DNA of 64,000 nt from Levilactobacillus yonginensis (GCF_964065165.1 NZ_OZ061549.1:806001-870000); one strand, 5' to 3'; numbered from the stretch's first letter, positions 27,945 through 38,419 are shown. Notes: a model not told the origin generated them from the letters alone. Translations and numbers: made by a program.

Positions 27945-30611
27945 TTAAAGTTGTGCTTTAATATCAGCCAAACGTTGTTGCGTTGCAGCTAATTTCTTTT
28001 CATTATCAGCTTGCTTTTCACGTTCGGCGTTCACGACATCTTCTGGTGCGTTGGCCACAAAGCGTTCGTTGCCTAACTTCTTAGTAGCCCGGTCAACTTC
28101 GGCCGTGAACTTGGCAACTTCTTTATCCAACCGAGCAGCTTCATCGTTTAAATCGACCAATTCGGCTAACGGTACGGAAACTTCAGCATCGGTAATCACG
28201 GAAGTCATTGACAACTTAGGAGCAACTAAGTCAGCACCAATCGCAAAGTCCTTAGGATGAACGAACCGATCAATGTAATCACGGTTATTCTCAAAGACGC
28301 TTTGCAGTTGCGCATTCTGCGTCTTAATTTGCAGGTCAATTGGTGTAGACATTGGCGCGTTGGCTTCAGCCCGAATATTCCGTACAGCCTTGATCAGATC
28401 AATTAAGCTGGTCATATCAGCTTCCGCCGTCGGATTGTCAAACTCTGGATGGTCGACTGGGTAAGCCGCCGTTACCAGTGAATGACCTGCGTGGGGCATT
28501 GCTTGCCAAATAGCTTCAGTCACAAATGGCATGATTGGCTGCAACAGACGCAAGGTCTGATCCAATACGTAAGCCAACAGGTCCTGCTTAGGGCCCTTAG
28601 CGGCTTCGTCATCGCCAGTCAAGACTTCCTTACTCATTTCGATATACCAGTCACAGAAATCGTTCCAGATGAAGTTATAGAGGGCCCGACCAGCTTCACC
28701 GAACTCGAACTTATCGAACATTTCAGTGACGTGCTTAACGGTGTCATTCAACCGACTCAGAATCCATTTGTCAGTTAAATCCCATTGGCTAGCATCCGGG
28801 ACAACTGGCTGCGTGTTCTCACCTAAGTTCATGATAACGTAACGACTGGCATTCCAAATCTTGTTGATGAAGTTCCAAGAAGCATCCATCTTCTTGTAAC
28901 TAAACCGAACATCTTGACCCGCAGTCGACCCAGTGGATAGGAACCACCGTAAGGCATCGGCCCCATACTTGTCGATGACGTCCATTGGATCAATTCCGTT
29001 ACCCAAGGACTTACTCATCTTGCGACCTTCTTCATCCCGAATCAAGCCGTGTAACAAGACGTGTTTGAACGGCTTCTTACCCGTAAATTCAAGACTTTGG
29101 AAGATCATCCGGGAAACCCAGAAAAAGATGATATCGTAACCGGTAACCAACGTGTCCGTTGGGAAGTAGCGCTTAAAGTCTGCACTATTTTCATCTGGCC
29201 AACCCATCGTAGAAAATGGCCACAGGGCACTAGAGAACCAAGTATCCAAAACATCGGGATCTTGTTCCCAGTTTTCAGGATCCTTAGGCGCCTGTTCGTC
29301 GACGTAGACTTCACCAGTCTTCTTGTTGTACCAAGCTGGAATCCGGTGACCCCACCAGAGTTGCCGTGAGATAACCCAATCGTGGACGTTTTCCATCCAT
29401 TGCGTAAAGGTATGTTCGAATCGTTCTGGTACAAAATCTACGGCGTTGTCGCCTTCTTGGTTCTTGATGGCAGCTTCAGCCAATGGCTTCATCTTCACGA
29501 ACCACTGTGTAGAAAGCCGTGCTTCAACTTGAACACCAGTCCGTTCTGAGTGACCAACGGAATGGACGATTGGGTCAACTTTGATTAAGACTCCCTCTTC
29601 GTCCAAATCAGCGACCATGGCCTTCCGCGCTTCAAACCGGTCCATGCCTTCATACTTGCCGGCACGAGCGTTCATCGTTGCGTCTTCGTTCATGGTATTG
29701 ATTCGTTCCAAGTTATGCCGGTTTCCAACTAAGAAGTCATTAGGGTCGTGGGCTGGCGTAATTTTAACCATCCCAGTTCCAAAGTCGATGTCAACGTATT
29801 GGTCGGCAATGATTGGAATATTCCGGTGAGCCAGTGGTAAGACAACTTCTTTACCAACCAATTCTTTGTACCGATCATCATCGGGGTTCACAGCAACAGC
29901 CGTATCACCCATCATTGTTTCAGGACGCGTCGTCGCAATTTCAATGTAGTGCTTGCCGTTAAAGGTAAAGTCAGGATCAGCAAATGGGTACTTCACGTGG
30001 TAGAACGCACCCTTGTCATCCTTGTGAATAACTTCAATGTCAGATAACGCGGTCCGTGCTTGGGGATCCCAGTTAATGATGTATTCCCCACGGTAGATCA
30101 AGCCTTTCTTGTAAAGGGTGACAAAGACCTTCTTAACGGCATCTGAAAGACCATCGTCCAGCGTAAACCGTTCACGAGAGTAGTCCATGGAGAGGCCCAT
30201 CTTGGCCCATTGCTTGTGGATGGTAGCGGCGTATTCGTCCTTCCATTCCCAAACCTTGTCCACAAATTTTTCTCGACCCAAGTCGTACCGCGTAATGCCT
30301 TGTTCACGTAACCGAGCTTCCACCTTGGCTTGCGTGGCGATACCAGCATGGTCCATCCCTGGAATCCAGAGCGTATCAAAGCCCTGCATCCGCTTCTGTC
30401 GGATGATCATATCTTGTAACGTGGTGTCCCAAGCGTGCCCCAAATGGAGCTTCCCAGTCACGTTAGGTGGTGGGAGAACGATTGAGTAAGGTTTTGCCTT
30501 CTTGTCGCCGCTAGGCTTGAAGACGTCTTCGTCTAACCAAGACTGGTAACGACCAGCTTCAACGGCTGTTGGGTCGTACTTGGTTGGCATATCGATTTGC
30601 TTGTCTGCCAA
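27945..30611 (-). CDS. valS: Valyl-tRNA synthetase
   Basis: Class I synthetase of about 888 residues. It has HIGH-type motif [13 protein letters not shown], the CP1 editing domain with [18 protein letters not shown], the KMSKS loop [12 protein letters not shown], an anticodon-binding domain and a C-terminal coiled coil that contacts tRNA(Val). TTG at 30609-30611 is preferred over TTG at 30618-30620 because AAAGGA lies about ten bases ahead of the former and almost touches the latter. Expression is controlled by the T-box leader just upstream. Confidence 0.97.
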   Translation of the reverse strand: MADKQIDMPTKYDPTAVEAGRYQSWLDEDVFKPSGDKKAKPYSIVLPPPNVTGKLHLGHAWDTTLQDMIIRQKRMQGFDTLWIPGMDHAGIATQAKVEARLREQGITRYDLGREKFVDKVWEWKDEYAATIHKQWAKMGLSMDYSRERFTLDDGLSDAVKKVFVTLYKKGLIYRGEYIINWDPQARTALSDIEVIHKDDKGAFYHVKYPFADPDFTFNGKHYIEIATTRPETMMGDTAVAVNPDDDRYKELVGKEVVLPLAHRNIPIIADQYVDIDFGTGMVKITPAHDPNDFLVGNRHNLERINTMNEDATMNARAGKYEGMDRFEARKAMVADLDEEGVLIKVDPIVHSVGHSERTGVQVEARLSTQWFVKMKPLAEAAIKNQEGDNAVDFVPERFEHTFTQWMENVHDWVISRQLWWGHRIPAWYNKKTGEVYVDEQAPKDPENWEQDPDVLDTWFSSALWPFSTMGWPDENSADFKRYFPTDTLVTGYDIIFFWVSRMIFQSLEFTGKKPFKHVLLHGLIRDEEGRKMSKSLGNGIDPMDVIDKYGADALRWFLSTGSTAGQDVRFSYKKMDASWNFINKIWNASRYVIMNLGENTQPVVPDASQWDLTDKWILSRLNDTVKHVTEMFDKFEFGEAGRALYNFIWNDFCDWYIEMSKEVLTGDDEAAKGPKQDLLAYVLDQTLRLLQPIMPFVTEAIWQAMPHAGHSLVTAAYPVDHPEFDNPTAEADMTSLIDLIKAVRNIRAEANAPMSTPIDLQIKTQNAQLQSVFENNRDYIDRFVHPKDFAIGADLVAPKLSMTSVITDAEVSVPLAELVDLNDEAARLDKEVAKFTAEVDRATKKLGNERFVANAPEDVVNAEREKQADNEKKLAATQQRLADIKAQL

Positions 30612-30651
30612 TGAAATCAATTCCTTTCTGATTTGACGTTAGTGGATGGAC

Positions 30652-30890
30652 GCAAAAAAATCTCCGTCCTAAAAAATTAGGACGAAGATTCTTCGCGGTA
30701 CCACCTAAATTGGGCGTTCATGCCCCACTTAACATCGTTGTTAACGGAGAGTGCTCCGGAACGAACCTACTTCATTTCAGTTCGTCAGCTCACAAGCTAC
30801 GTTCACGTGAACCAAGCGACCGGTTTCCAGCACCCCCGGCTCTCTAGACAACTTCGTTCTCGCTACTGACTTGTTCTTAGCTATTCTTAG
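30652..30890 (-). promoter_or_regulatory. T-box riboswitch of valS
   Basis: Minus-strand leader with AGTAGCGAGAAC S-turn region, AGAGAGCC in Stem I, and GAAC followed by GTA as the specifier codon (Val), then GCTTGTGAGCTGAC. The T-box core GGTGGTACCGCG (30694-30705) has bulge UGGU, matching the A73 of tRNA(Val). The terminator stem TCTTCGTCCTAA/TTAGGACGGAGA is at about 30661-30688 with seven U residues at 30654-30660. Uncharged tRNA(Val) turns valS on. Confidence 0.93.
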
Positions 30891-30892
30891 AT

Positions 30893-30921
30893 AGTCTACT
30901 CAACTTTTCCCTAAACGTCAA
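30893..30921 (-). promoter_or_regulatory. Promoter of the valS leader
   Basis: TTGACG (30916-30921) and TAGACT (30893-30898), 17-base spacer; the -35 lies inside the 3' end of tpx. Confidence 0.75.
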
Positions 30922-31420
30922 CTCGGGGAACTAATTTTTCGAGGGCATCGATAGCTTCCAGGTAGTCTGGTTCGTCACTTTGTTCAGTGACCACTTGCCG
31001 GTAAACGATCTTACCCGTGTCATCAATGATCCAGATGGACCGTGCTAAATTCCCCAGGTTAGGAACGTACAAACCCATTTCGTAACCGAATGATAACTCT
31101 TCATCGGATAACAGGTCGACGTTTTCTACACCTTGAGCAGCACACCAGCCGGTTTGCTCTGCGATTGAATTATTTGAAATCGTGCAGAACCGGGCCGCTG
31201 GATAATGGTCCGCCTGTTGGGTAAACTTCCGCGTTTGTAGCGTGCAAACTGGCGTGTCGAGGTCGGGAACAACACTGATCAAAGTAACTTTACCAATTAA
31301 GTTGGCCGTTTTTACTTTCTTGTTTTCCTGATCAAATACTTTAAATTTAGGTAACTGATCCCCCACCTCTGGTAACGTGCCAGAGAGAGAAAATGTATCG
31401 CCGAGTCGTGTAACTTCCAC
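30911..31420 (-). CDS. tpx: Thiol peroxidase (atypical 2-Cys peroxiredoxin)
   Basis: 169 residues from GTG at 31418-31420, chosen because AAGGGG precedes it and the protein then begins EVTRLGDTFSLSG as in the family. The peroxidatic Cys59 lies in PDLDTPVCTLQTRKF and the resolving Cys93 in TGWCAAQG. It reduces peroxides in the cytoplasm using thioredoxin. Monocistronic, since the valS promoter begins at its end and a repeat separates it from thiI. Confidence 0.95.
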   Translation of the reverse strand: MEVTRLGDTFSLSGTLPEVGDQLPKFKVFDQENKKVKTANLIGKVTLISVVPDLDTPVCTLQTRKFTQQADHYPAARFCTISNNSIAEQTGWCAAQGVENVDLLSDEELSFGYEMGLYVPNLGNLARSIWIIDDTGKIVYRQVVTEQSDEPDYLEAIDALEKLVPRVDV

Positions 31421-31584
31421 GCAGATCAACCCCTTCAAGTTGTTTATCGGCTCTATGCCGATTGATTGCTTCAATTATCACGCAACATAGGGGGTCCTGA
31501 CAAGCGTTTTGATACAAAATCACGAAAAACTCAAGTTTGTTCACTTACGCGGACTGAATTAACGATTCCAAACCTACTGAAAGG

Positions 31585-31680
31585 ATTAACTAAAGGCTAA
31601 CAGACCGCCGTTTGTCGCATATTTCAACTGTCCACGTTCGGTGTACAAAAAAGGATTTGAGACTTTGTCCCAAACCCTTC
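31585..31680. repeat. Dispersed intergenic repeat, copy A (3' part)
   Basis: About 95 bases related to 49730-49825: shared blocks include TTTGTCGCA, ACGTTCGG and TTTGAGACTTT...CCCAAAC. The last block forms a stem (31653-31677) that also serves as the thiI terminator. This copy has only one arm of the longer inverted repeat seen in copy B. Confidence 0.6.
31646..31678 (-). terminator. Terminator after thiI
   Basis: A 12-bp stem with two G-U pairs, AGGATTTGAGAC (31652-31663) with GTCCCAAACCCT (31667-31678), and six U residues on the minus strand. Confidence 0.75.
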
Positions 31681-31695
31681 TGTCACACGCTAATC

Positions 31696-32913
31696 TTAAA
31701 GTAATTCTGCAAAGACGTCTTCATTTTGATTCAGGTAATTGTCTCCTGGGCGAATCTCCGTAACGGTGATGCCATCCAGTGCTTCCTTCATCAAGCCTTC
31801 CACGTCAATGTATCCTTCGTACTTCCGAGACTTTTCCAAGTCGGGATGCGTCTTAGGTGCCGGTGGCGTGAAGATGGTACAGCAGTCTTCATATGGCAAG
31901 ATAGATAAATCATAGGTGTCAATATCCTTGGCAACTTTGATAATTTCCGTCTTATCCATGGACAGTAGTGGCCGCAGAATTGGCATCGAAGTCACATCAT
32001 TGATGGCTGCCATGCTTTCCAACGTTTGAGAGGCCACTTGCCCCAGAGACTCTCCATTGAAGATCCCCTTAGCGTGACGCTTTTCAGCAATTGCCGCTGT
32101 CAGCCGGAGCATTAAGCGCCGTTGAACCGTCATCAGGTAGCCTTCAGGAACTTGTTCTTTAATAGTTTCTTGAATCTTGGTGAACGGTACCTGGATAAAT
32201 TGAATACCACCAGAATACCCCGCTAACCGTGCCGTCAATTCCTTGGCCTTAGCCAAAGCTTGTTCCGACGTGTAAGGCGGGCTAAAGAAGTGAACCATAT
32301 CGATTTTGACCCCACGACGCAATGCGTAGTAGGAAGCCACTGGTGAGTCGATCCCACCAGACAACATCATCACCGCTTTGCCACCGGTACCCACTGGCAA
32401 GCCACCGGCACCTTGAATCGTTTGACCAGATAGGAAGACCCCGTTTAACCGAACTTCAACTCGGAGTTCCAGGTCAGGATGCTTCATCTTGACCGTCAGC
32501 CCAGGCACAGCCTCGAGCAACGTACTTCCCATAATCTCGTTCATTTGATAGGTGTCGTACTGAAATTCTTTGTCTTGACGGCGGGTGTTGATCTTAAAGG
32601 TCATCCCCGGCTTAAAGACTTCTTTGACCATGGCTACCGCAGCAGCCTTAATCGCATCGATATCCTTATCAACCTTCACGGAAGGCGAAAAGTTTTCAAT
32701 CCCAAAGACCCCTTTTAAACGGTCCATAACGGCAGCAGAGTCTGCCCCGTTCAAGGTCACATGTAGTCGGTCGTGTTGTGCTCTGACTTCTAAGTCGTCA
32801 AACTTACTCAGAGCTTTGCGAACGTTTTGGCCAAGTTGTTTGATGAAGTCTTTTTTGTTCTTACCCTTCGTCGACAACTCGCCGTAACGAACCATAATCT
32901 CGCTGTATTCCAT
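31696..32913 (-). CDS. thiI: tRNA 4-thiouridine synthase ThiI
   Basis: 405 residues: NFLD and THUMP domains (about 60-165), then a PP-loop pyrophosphatase with SGGIDS (185-190). There is no C-terminal rhodanese domain, as usual in Firmicutes, so sulfur should arrive from the desulfurase encoded 20 bases upstream. It makes s4U8 in tRNA and may supply sulfur for thiamine. ATG at 32913. Confidence 0.96.
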   Translation of the reverse strand: MEYSEIMVRYGELSTKGKNKKDFIKQLGQNVRKALSKFDDLEVRAQHDRLHVTLNGADSAAVMDRLKGVFGIENFSPSVKVDKDIDAIKAAAVAMVKEVFKPGMTFKINTRRQDKEFQYDTYQMNEIMGSTLLEAVPGLTVKMKHPDLELRVEVRLNGVFLSGQTIQGAGGLPVGTGGKAVMMLSGGIDSPVASYYALRRGVKIDMVHFFSPPYTSEQALAKAKELTARLAGYSGGIQFIQVPFTKIQETIKEQVPEGYLMTVQRRLMLRLTAAIAEKRHAKGIFNGESLGQVASQTLESMAAINDVTSMPILRPLLSMDKTEIIKVAKDIDTYDLSILPYEDCCTIFTPPAPKTHPDLEKSRKYEGYIDVEGLMKEALDGITVTEIRPGDNYLNQNEDVFAELL

Positions 32914-32933
32914 GGCGCGACCCCTTTCGTTAA

Positions 32934-34079
32934 TTAGCGTAATTTTGCAAACTGCGTGTAAAGCTCATCAAAGACTTGATTGAACTCTTCGGCTTCAGCC
33001 ATCGTGTTGTGTTCATCCAGAGAAATCCGGACAGCACTCGTGGCAATATCGTCGTCGATCTTCATGGCTTTCAGCGTGCTGGATTCCATGTGCTTCTTCG
33101 ATGAACAAGCACTCGTCGTAGAAATATAGATTTCATGCTGTTCAAACTCATGCACGATGGTTTCTCCTCGAACCCCAGCAATAGCAAAGCACAGAATGTG
33201 CGGAGCAAATAGTGGTGAATCTTTCGAGAAAATCGTCACGTTCGAGAATTTTTCGACATGATGCAGAATGGCCAACCGAATTTCACGTTGACGCTTAACC
33301 TTCTCATTCTCATCATCCAGCAAGAGCCGTAAAGCCTTTGCCATGGCGACGATCGCCGGTAGATTTTCAGTTCCGGAACGCAAATCCCGTTCCTGACCCC
33401 CACCAGTCATGAGTGGTGCAATCTTGCGCCCCTGACGTTTGTACATAAAACCAATCCCACGTGGCGCATGGAATTTATGCCCAGAAAAGGTCACAAAATC
33501 AACCCGATCGTTGAAAATATGGTCCATAATGCCCTTACCGATCCCCTGAACAGCATCAATGTGCCAATGAATCCGGGGGAAATCACGCATCACAGCAGCA
33601 ATTTCATCCAATGGTTGGATGGCCCCAATTTCATTGTTCACGGCCATTGTGGACACCAGAATCGTCGATGGTCGAATGGCGGCCCGCAAGTCATCAGCGG
33701 AGACACGACCATTCTCATCAACCGGCAAGTAAGTGACATCAAAGCCCAGCGTCTCCAACTGTGCCATAGTGTTGTAAACAGCTGGATGTTCAACCTCGGT
33801 CGTAATCAAGTGGTTACCAAATTCGCGTTTAGCGATGGCTGTCCCTTTGATGACCCAGTTGTCACCCTCGGTTCCTCCACTGGTGAATAGAATCTCACTC
33901 AGTTTGGCACCAACGAGGTCTGCAATCTGTTGTCGCGACTGTTCAAGCAGATTGAAGGCCTGTTCACCAACGTTGTGTAGGCTTGATGGGTTACCCCAGA
34001 AACGTTCACTGACCTTGGCATAAGTATCAACAACTTCAGGCGCGGCCTTAGTCGTTGCACTGTTATCAAAATAAATCAT
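32934..34079 (-). CDS. Cysteine desulfurase dedicated to ThiI (NifS/IscS family)
   Basis: PLP enzyme of 381 residues releasing sulfur from cysteine. The PLP lysine is Lys202 in [11 protein letters not shown], and the reactive loop has Cys325 in [20 protein letters not shown] and [12 protein letters not shown] are also typical. The pairing with thiI matches the nifZ-thiI unit of Bacillus, so the likely job is sulfur donation for tRNA thiolation. General Fe-S cluster supply is less likely. Confidence 0.94.
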   Translation of the reverse strand: MIYFDNSATTKAAPEVVDTYAKVSERFWGNPSSLHNVGEQAFNLLEQSRQQIADLVGAKLSEILFTSGGTEGDNWVIKGTAIAKREFGNHLITTEVEHPAVYNTMAQLETLGFDVTYLPVDENGRVSADDLRAAIRPSTILVSTMAVNNEIGAIQPLDEIAAVMRDFPRIHWHIDAVQGIGKGIMDHIFNDRVDFVTFSGHKFHAPRGIGFMYKRQGRKIAPLMTGGGQERDLRSGTENLPAIVAMAKALRLLLDDENEKVKRQREIRLAILHHVEKFSNVTIFSKDSPLFAPHILCFAIAGVRGETIVHEFEQHEIYISTTSACSSKKHMESSTLKAMKIDDDIATSAVRISLDEHNTMAEAEEFNQVFDELYTQFAKLR

Positions 34080-34183
34080 ACTGAACCCTCTTATCTTTTT
34101 CTATTGGTTCGACTCCGATAGAAATTCTTTTTCATTATAAACACAAATACCACCAACCACAAGCCTTTCACGCTAGACAGCAA

Positions 34184-34222
34184 AATGAAAAGGCTTACCC
34201 ATATTTCAGTTTGGGTAAGCCT
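34184..34222 (-). terminator. Terminator after ezrA
   Basis: A perfect 10-bp stem, AGGCTTACCC (34191-34200) with GGGTAAGCCT (34213-34222), followed by TTTTCATTTT on the minus strand. Confidence 0.85.
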
Positions 34223-34227
34223 CCTCG

Positions 34228-35961
34228 TTAATCTTCTTCAGTTCGGCGCTTAGGCTTAGCCGTCCCTTTACGGGCATAGTAGGCATCCTCTAAGCGTTTG
34301 TACGAACCCGGTTCCACTTCATCAAGCACAGTTGCAATCGTCTCCAGTGCTTGGGCGTACTGGAAGTCGTGTTCAAACAATTGCGCCGCCTTTTCACTCG
34401 CCTCCGCCACATTGTCATGACTGGTTTGATAACGGTTAGCGTACTGCAACAATTGTTCAGCTAATTGTGAGCTGTCGATTAAATCTTCCGTCTTTTCACG
34501 AAGGGTATCTAAATCGGTTTGAATGATCAACAGTTGTTTGGTGATCCGTTCCATATTGATTTGTGGTTGATCCATGTCAGTAGCTAATTGAGCCACTTCG
34601 TCCCGCACCACAAAGAAGTAGTCTAGGTACTCCTGAGGAATGCCCGGAAGGTTCAGGTTTTCGACCTGACGACGTAAGCTATGTAGATCAAAATCAAATT
34701 GTTGTAAAGTGTCTCTGGCTTGCCGTTCTTCATCAGCCAACCCAGCCACACTCTTTAAGATGTCAGCCTGTTGCTCTTCAATCTGTTGCAAGTCCTTCTC
34801 CTGTTGTTGCTGGTGTTCCAAAATTACGGAGTACGTCGCCGTTTGCCCCGTCAGGTCCTGTACATCTCGTTGATACGTGCCATCAATGTTACGTAACTGC
34901 TCGTTGAGTTCACGCGCCGTTTCCAACTCTTGGTGATCCAACGTATAATTCTGGCTCAACCGGTCTAGCTCATTCAATAAAGCATGGCTCTGATTCTGGG
35001 CGTGACCAATAAACTTGGCAACGTTATCCAGATTTTGTTCAACCGGCGTCTTAGCATCGATCTCTGTCTGCATTAAATCATAGATTTGATCGATTTGTTT
35101 GGCGATGCGATCATTTACGACCTTGGCGTCGTCCGGCCGCAAATCACCTAACGTTGCCAAGTTTTCAGTTACATGACTGTTAATATCTGTCACCATCTGT
35201 GGCACATCCTGTTCACCAAAGTGGAAGTGCTGAGTGGTCAGTTGATCGTAACCCGATTTTAATTCTTTCAGTTGATCTGGGTAAACGACCGTTAAATCCT
35301 TATACAATGGTGGAATGGCTTTAATCAAGTCTTCGAGTTCATCGGTATCATTATCTAGTTGACTCAAGACATCAGCCGCTCGCTCGTGGTCCCCTTCTTG
35401 CGTTAACCGCGTAAAGGTATCGAAGTTGTCCTCCAATTGACTGAGCCGTTCTTCCAAGCCATCAATGCTGGGCCCAAACGCAAAATTCTTAGCCAGCAAG
35501 GTCTTGCGCAGCCCTTGATACTTTTGTTCCAAATCGTGCACGGCTTGGCGATGTTGTTTGTCCACCTCTTGCAAGCTAGCCAGTTTAGCTTGAACCGATT
35601 GCACGAGTTCATCAGTTTGGCTAACTAACAGGGTCACCTTGTTCAAGTCCTGCCGGAGTTGTACTAAATTGATTCCCCGTGAATCAGCAGTCAACTTAGT
35701 GAGTGCTTCATCGATGCGCGTAAATCGGTTCTCGGTAATGTCGGTGAAGTCATCTTCAAGTTGTTGATACTGCTCTAGGGACTGGCCAGTAAGGCTTAAT
35801 TGCCCAACCAGTTCCAGCTCATCCGTTAAGGGAATAGCCACCATGGTTTCTTTTTTTGCGGTTAACGTCGCGACCTGCCGCCGTACCCGTTGCTGGTAGG
35901 CTAGCACGCCCACGTAGGCAACGATGGCAAGTATGACGATTCCGATTAACACACCTATCAT
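34228..35961 (-). CDS. ezrA: Septation ring regulator EzrA
   Basis: 577 residues: an N-terminal transmembrane helix (about 2-22, MIGVLIGIVILAIVAYVGVL) and a very long cytoplasmic coiled coil of spectrin-like repeats to the end. It restrains and organises FtsZ rings and connects them to wall synthesis. ATG at 35959-35961 with GATGGGGT upstream is chosen over a longer frame. The desulfurase gene follows beyond a terminator. Confidence 0.95.
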   Translation of the reverse strand: MIGVLIGIVILAIVAYVGVLAYQQRVRRQVATLTAKKETMVAIPLTDELELVGQLSLTGQSLEQYQQLEDDFTDITENRFTRIDEALTKLTADSRGINLVQLRQDLNKVTLLVSQTDELVQSVQAKLASLQEVDKQHRQAVHDLEQKYQGLRKTLLAKNFAFGPSIDGLEERLSQLEDNFDTFTRLTQEGDHERAADVLSQLDNDTDELEDLIKAIPPLYKDLTVVYPDQLKELKSGYDQLTTQHFHFGEQDVPQMVTDINSHVTENLATLGDLRPDDAKVVNDRIAKQIDQIYDLMQTEIDAKTPVEQNLDNVAKFIGHAQNQSHALLNELDRLSQNYTLDHQELETARELNEQLRNIDGTYQRDVQDLTGQTATYSVILEHQQQQEKDLQQIEEQQADILKSVAGLADEERQARDTLQQFDFDLHSLRRQVENLNLPGIPQEYLDYFFVVRDEVAQLATDMDQPQINMERITKQLLIIQTDLDTLREKTEDLIDSSQLAEQLLQYANRYQTSHDNVAEASEKAAQLFEHDFQYAQALETIATVLDEVEPGSYKRLEDAYYARKGTAKPKRRTEED

Positions 35962-36151
35962 ATTGACCCCATCCTTCATCCACATTTCAACGTTTCATTC
36001 ATGGGTTGCAAAACAGCCCAGTTAACTTTACAATTTAATCTAATTTCGATTATAGCATAAGTAACACTTGGGCTTCACTAGGTTTTCGTGATTCTCTGGC
36101 TGTTTTTACGATAATCGAATAATTTATGTACTAAACTTTGGAGGCCTTTCT

Positions 36152-36622
36152 ATGAGTGACCCAATTAATCCTATAATTACGGAACAACTCGATGCACTGC
36201 TATATGAAGAAAAGAACTTAGTGGCGAATCTGTCTAACGCCTCAGCTCTGTTAATGCAAACGCTAGATGACGTCAACTGGACTGGCTTCTACCTATACCA
36301 ACCAGAAAATGACGATCTGATCTTAGGCCCTTTTCAAGGAAACGTTGCCTGTGTCCACATTGAAAATAATCGTGGCGTCTGCGGAACCGCACTAGCGACT
36401 CAAGAAACGCAGCGGGTCGCAGACGTTCATCAGTTTAAGGGCCATATTGCCTGTGACTCTGCTAGCAACGCTGAAGTCGTGGTACCGCTAACCTTAAAAG
36501 ATGGTACTAAGCTTGGTGTCATGGACATCGACTCCCCCACCAAGGACCGGTTCAGCGCCGCAGATCAAGCTATCCTCGAAGAGTTTGCCCAGGTTCTGTT
36601 GAAACACGTTGACAAGGACTAG
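36152..36622 (+). CDS. Free methionine-(R)-sulfoxide reductase (GAF domain)
   Basis: 156 residues made of a single GAF domain. Cys67, Cys77 and Cys101 have the spacing (10 and 24 residues) of the catalytic cysteines of fRMsr/YebR enzymes. They lie in GNVACVHI, NRGVCGTA and GHIACDSAS. The enzyme reduces free Met-R-sulfoxide with thioredoxin. ATG at 36152 follows TGGAGG. Divergent from ezrA; the rpsD promoter begins in its last codons. Confidence 0.94.
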   Translation: MSDPINPIITEQLDALLYEEKNLVANLSNASALLMQTLDDVNWTGFYLYQPENDDLILGPFQGNVACVHIENNRGVCGTALATQETQRVADVHQFKGHIACDSASNAEVVVPLTLKDGTKLGVMDIDSPTKDRFSAADQAILEEFAQVLLKHVDKD

Positions 36623-36638
36623 GGTTTCTGGTTATACT
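36609..36638 (+). promoter_or_regulatory. Promoter of rpsD
   Basis: Consensus TTGACA (36609-36614) and TATACT (36633-36638) with an 18-base spacer, inside the end of the preceding gene. It gives a leader of about 175 bases before rpsD. Confidence 0.75.
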
Positions 36639-36644
36639 GGTCGT

Positions 36645-36820
36645 TGTGTAAAATAATGCAGCGATAAGTGGTAAGCTCGTCAACAGATTGTTGCCGTTCC
36701 ATTGGTTCAAGAAGTAACCTGCGGCTGCATACGGTGAAACTTGCAAAGCAATCTGCACGAATACTAAACTTATAAACAGCTTATTTTACTCCAAATAATA
36801 TTTTATTGGAGGAACTATCT
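36645..36820 (+). promoter_or_regulatory. rpsD leader, candidate S4 autoregulatory RNA
   Basis: A 175-base untranslated leader. TGCAGC (36658-36663) can pair with GCTGCA (36723-36728), enclosing smaller helices. In Firmicutes S4 represses its own mRNA by binding the leader, so this is the expected place, but I could not match the known pseudoknot base by base. Confidence 0.45.
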
Positions 36821-37426
36821 ATGTCTCGTTACACTGGCCCAAGCTGGCGTATTTCCCGTCGTTTAGGGGTATCCCTTTCCGGCACTGGTAAAGAATTAAA
36901 CCGTCGTCCTTACGCACCTGGTGATCATGGTCAAGGTCGTCGTCAAAAGTTATCTGAATACGGTACGCAATTGCGTGAAAAGCAAAAGCTCCGGTTCACT
37001 TACGGTATGACTGAACGTCAATTCTACAACTTGTTCAAGCGTGCTGGCAAGATTTCTGAAGGTACCCATGGTACTAACTTCATGATCTTACTCGAACGTC
37101 GTCTGGACAACGTGGTTTACCGTTTAGGTTTGGCAACGACTCGTCGTCAAGCTCGTCAATTGGTTAACCATGGTCACATCACTGTTGATGGCAAGCGTGT
37201 TGACATCCCTTCATACGAAGTCGAAGTTGGCCAAGTCATCTCCGTACGTGAAAAGTCCAAGGACATGGCTATCATCAAGGGCGCTGTTGAAGCCGTTGTT
37301 GGTCGTCCACAATACGTTGAATTCGACGCTGACAAGTTGGAAGGTTCCCTTACCCGCTTCCCTCAACGTGAAGAACTCGATGCAGAACTCGACGATTCTC
37401 TTATCGTTGAATACTACAACCGTTAA
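36821..37426 (+). CDS. rpsD: 30S ribosomal protein S4
   Basis: 201 residues from ATG at 36821, after GGAGG. Begins [15 protein letters not shown]; the S4 RNA-binding domain covers about 90-155 ([20 protein letters not shown]) and it ends SLIVEYYNR. It nucleates assembly of the small subunit 5' domain. Monocistronic with a leader and terminator. No zinc-type Cys cluster at the N-terminus, so it is the C-minus form. Confidence 0.98.
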   Translation: MSRYTGPSWRISRRLGVSLSGTGKELNRRPYAPGDHGQGRRQKLSEYGTQLREKQKLRFTYGMTERQFYNLFKRAGKISEGTHGTNFMILLERRLDNVVYRLGLATTRRQARQLVNHGHITVDGKRVDIPSYEVEVGQVISVREKSKDMAIIKGAVEAVVGRPQYVEFDADKLEGSLTRFPQREELDAELDDSLIVEYYNR

Positions 37427-37453
37427 GATTTCGATTTTAATTGGTTTGAAGAA

Positions 37454-37481
37454 ATCCTCGCCATTTGGCGGGGATTTTTTT
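37454..37481 (+). terminator. Terminator after rpsD
   Basis: ATCCTCGCC (37454-37462) pairs with GGCGGGGAT (37467-37475), then seven T residues. Confidence 0.9.
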
Positions 37482-37606
37482 ATGCTGGGACAAGCGATAT
37501 TCTTGGCATTGATTAAAATGACCTAATCTCTGTGATTGCTGGCCTTATCTGATTTCTATCTTCAGCGTAAATATCGTTCTAAGGGTTTTAAAAGCTTTAC
37601 TTCGTG

Positions 37607-37720
37607 TATAATGAATCATGTACATTGGAGGTAGGCCTAAGCTGCGTTCTAAAAAAAATTACAATCTTACTTTATCCTGTCATTGCATTAACAGTCTATC
37701 ACTCCTAATCAGCCTCTTTA
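37607..37720 (+). other. Promoter and ribosome site without an intact gene; possible decayed lipoprotein start
   Basis: TATAAT (37607-37612) with a weak -35 is followed by TTGGAGGT (37625-37632). No ATG, GTG or TTG sits at the right distance, yet the downstream frame reads KKITILLYPVIALTV, like a signal peptide, and stops after a few more codons. It may be a decayed copy of the lipoprotein gene 200 bases further on. The rest of 37482-37896 shows no gene. Confidence 0.3.
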
Positions 37721-37896
37721 ATCTAATTTCAAGCTTCAGGTAACCAAGCCACACAATAGATTTCCTATTCCACTGTGAAGTCATAATAATTAGAACACAT
37801 ACATGTATCAAATCTTACATCGAATGTATTTCTTTTGTCCAAACACTGAAGACGTTAAAAGCTGTGAATACATACCCCCAATGAGGAGGCACCATT

Positions 37897-38354
37897 TTGA
37901 AAAGAATTGTCACTATCTCCATCACATTACTGACCACCCTGTCACTTGCAGCATGCTCATCCAGCAGCGAACCGCTGACTCTTCTTCATCCGAAACGTCT
38001 GAAACTACAGAAACTGTATCTTCTACTTCTAAAAAGAAAAATTCAGTTCCTGCAGAGTATGAAGCCGCATTAAGCAAAGCTGAATCCTATGCTGACTCCA
38101 TGGACATGTCTAAAGAAGGCATCTATGAGCAACTAACCTCGGACGCTGGTGAACAGTTCTCTGATAAAGCTGCAACGTATGCGATGAACCATCTGACCGA
38201 TGTCGATTGGAATGCAAATGCCCTAGCTAAGGCCAAGTCCTATCAAAAGGACATGCATATGTCTTCTAGCGCCATTCGCGATCAACTGACTTCAAGTTCT
38301 GGTGAGCAATTCACGGATGCTCAGGCCGACTACGCGGTATCCCATCTGAACTAA
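37897..38354 (+). pseudogene. Ltp-type surface lipoprotein split by a one-base frameshift
   Basis: TTG at 37897, with GAGGAGG seven bases ahead, starts a lipoprotein signal peptide MKRIVTISITLLTTLSLAAC (lipobox Cys20) that runs into SSSSEP. At about 37972-37974 the meaningful frame moves by one base. The original frame stops at 38071, after 58 codons. The shifted frame continues ADSSSSETSETTE, then two tandem repeats, YEAALSKAESYADSM...YAMNHL and ALAKAKSYQKDMHM...YAVSHL. They match the host cell surface-exposed lipoprotein (Ltp) domain. Ltp of a Streptococcus phage blocks DNA injection; chromosomal relatives are mostly uncharacterised. It could be a real mutation, a recoding site or a sequence error. 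Confidence 0.8.
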
Positions 38355-38372
38355 CAAGTGCTTCAACCGACT

Positions 38373-38404
38373 AAAAATCCCCGCCAGCTGGCAGGGATTT
38401 TTAT
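38373..38404. terminator. Bidirectional terminator between the Ltp gene and the permease
   Basis: AAAAATCCC...GCCAGCTGGC...GGGATTTTT, symmetric, with A-run and T-run on opposite sides. It serves the convergent genes on both strands. Confidence 0.88.
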
Positions 38405-38419
38405 TTGTTACTTTGAAAA

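Noticed and set aside
36570-36758. Minus-strand 62-codon frame with a hydrophobic, protein-like translation
   Set aside because: It overlaps the end of the GAF-domain gene and the rpsD promoter and leader, has no good ribosome site or standard start at the natural place, and the leader explains the region better.
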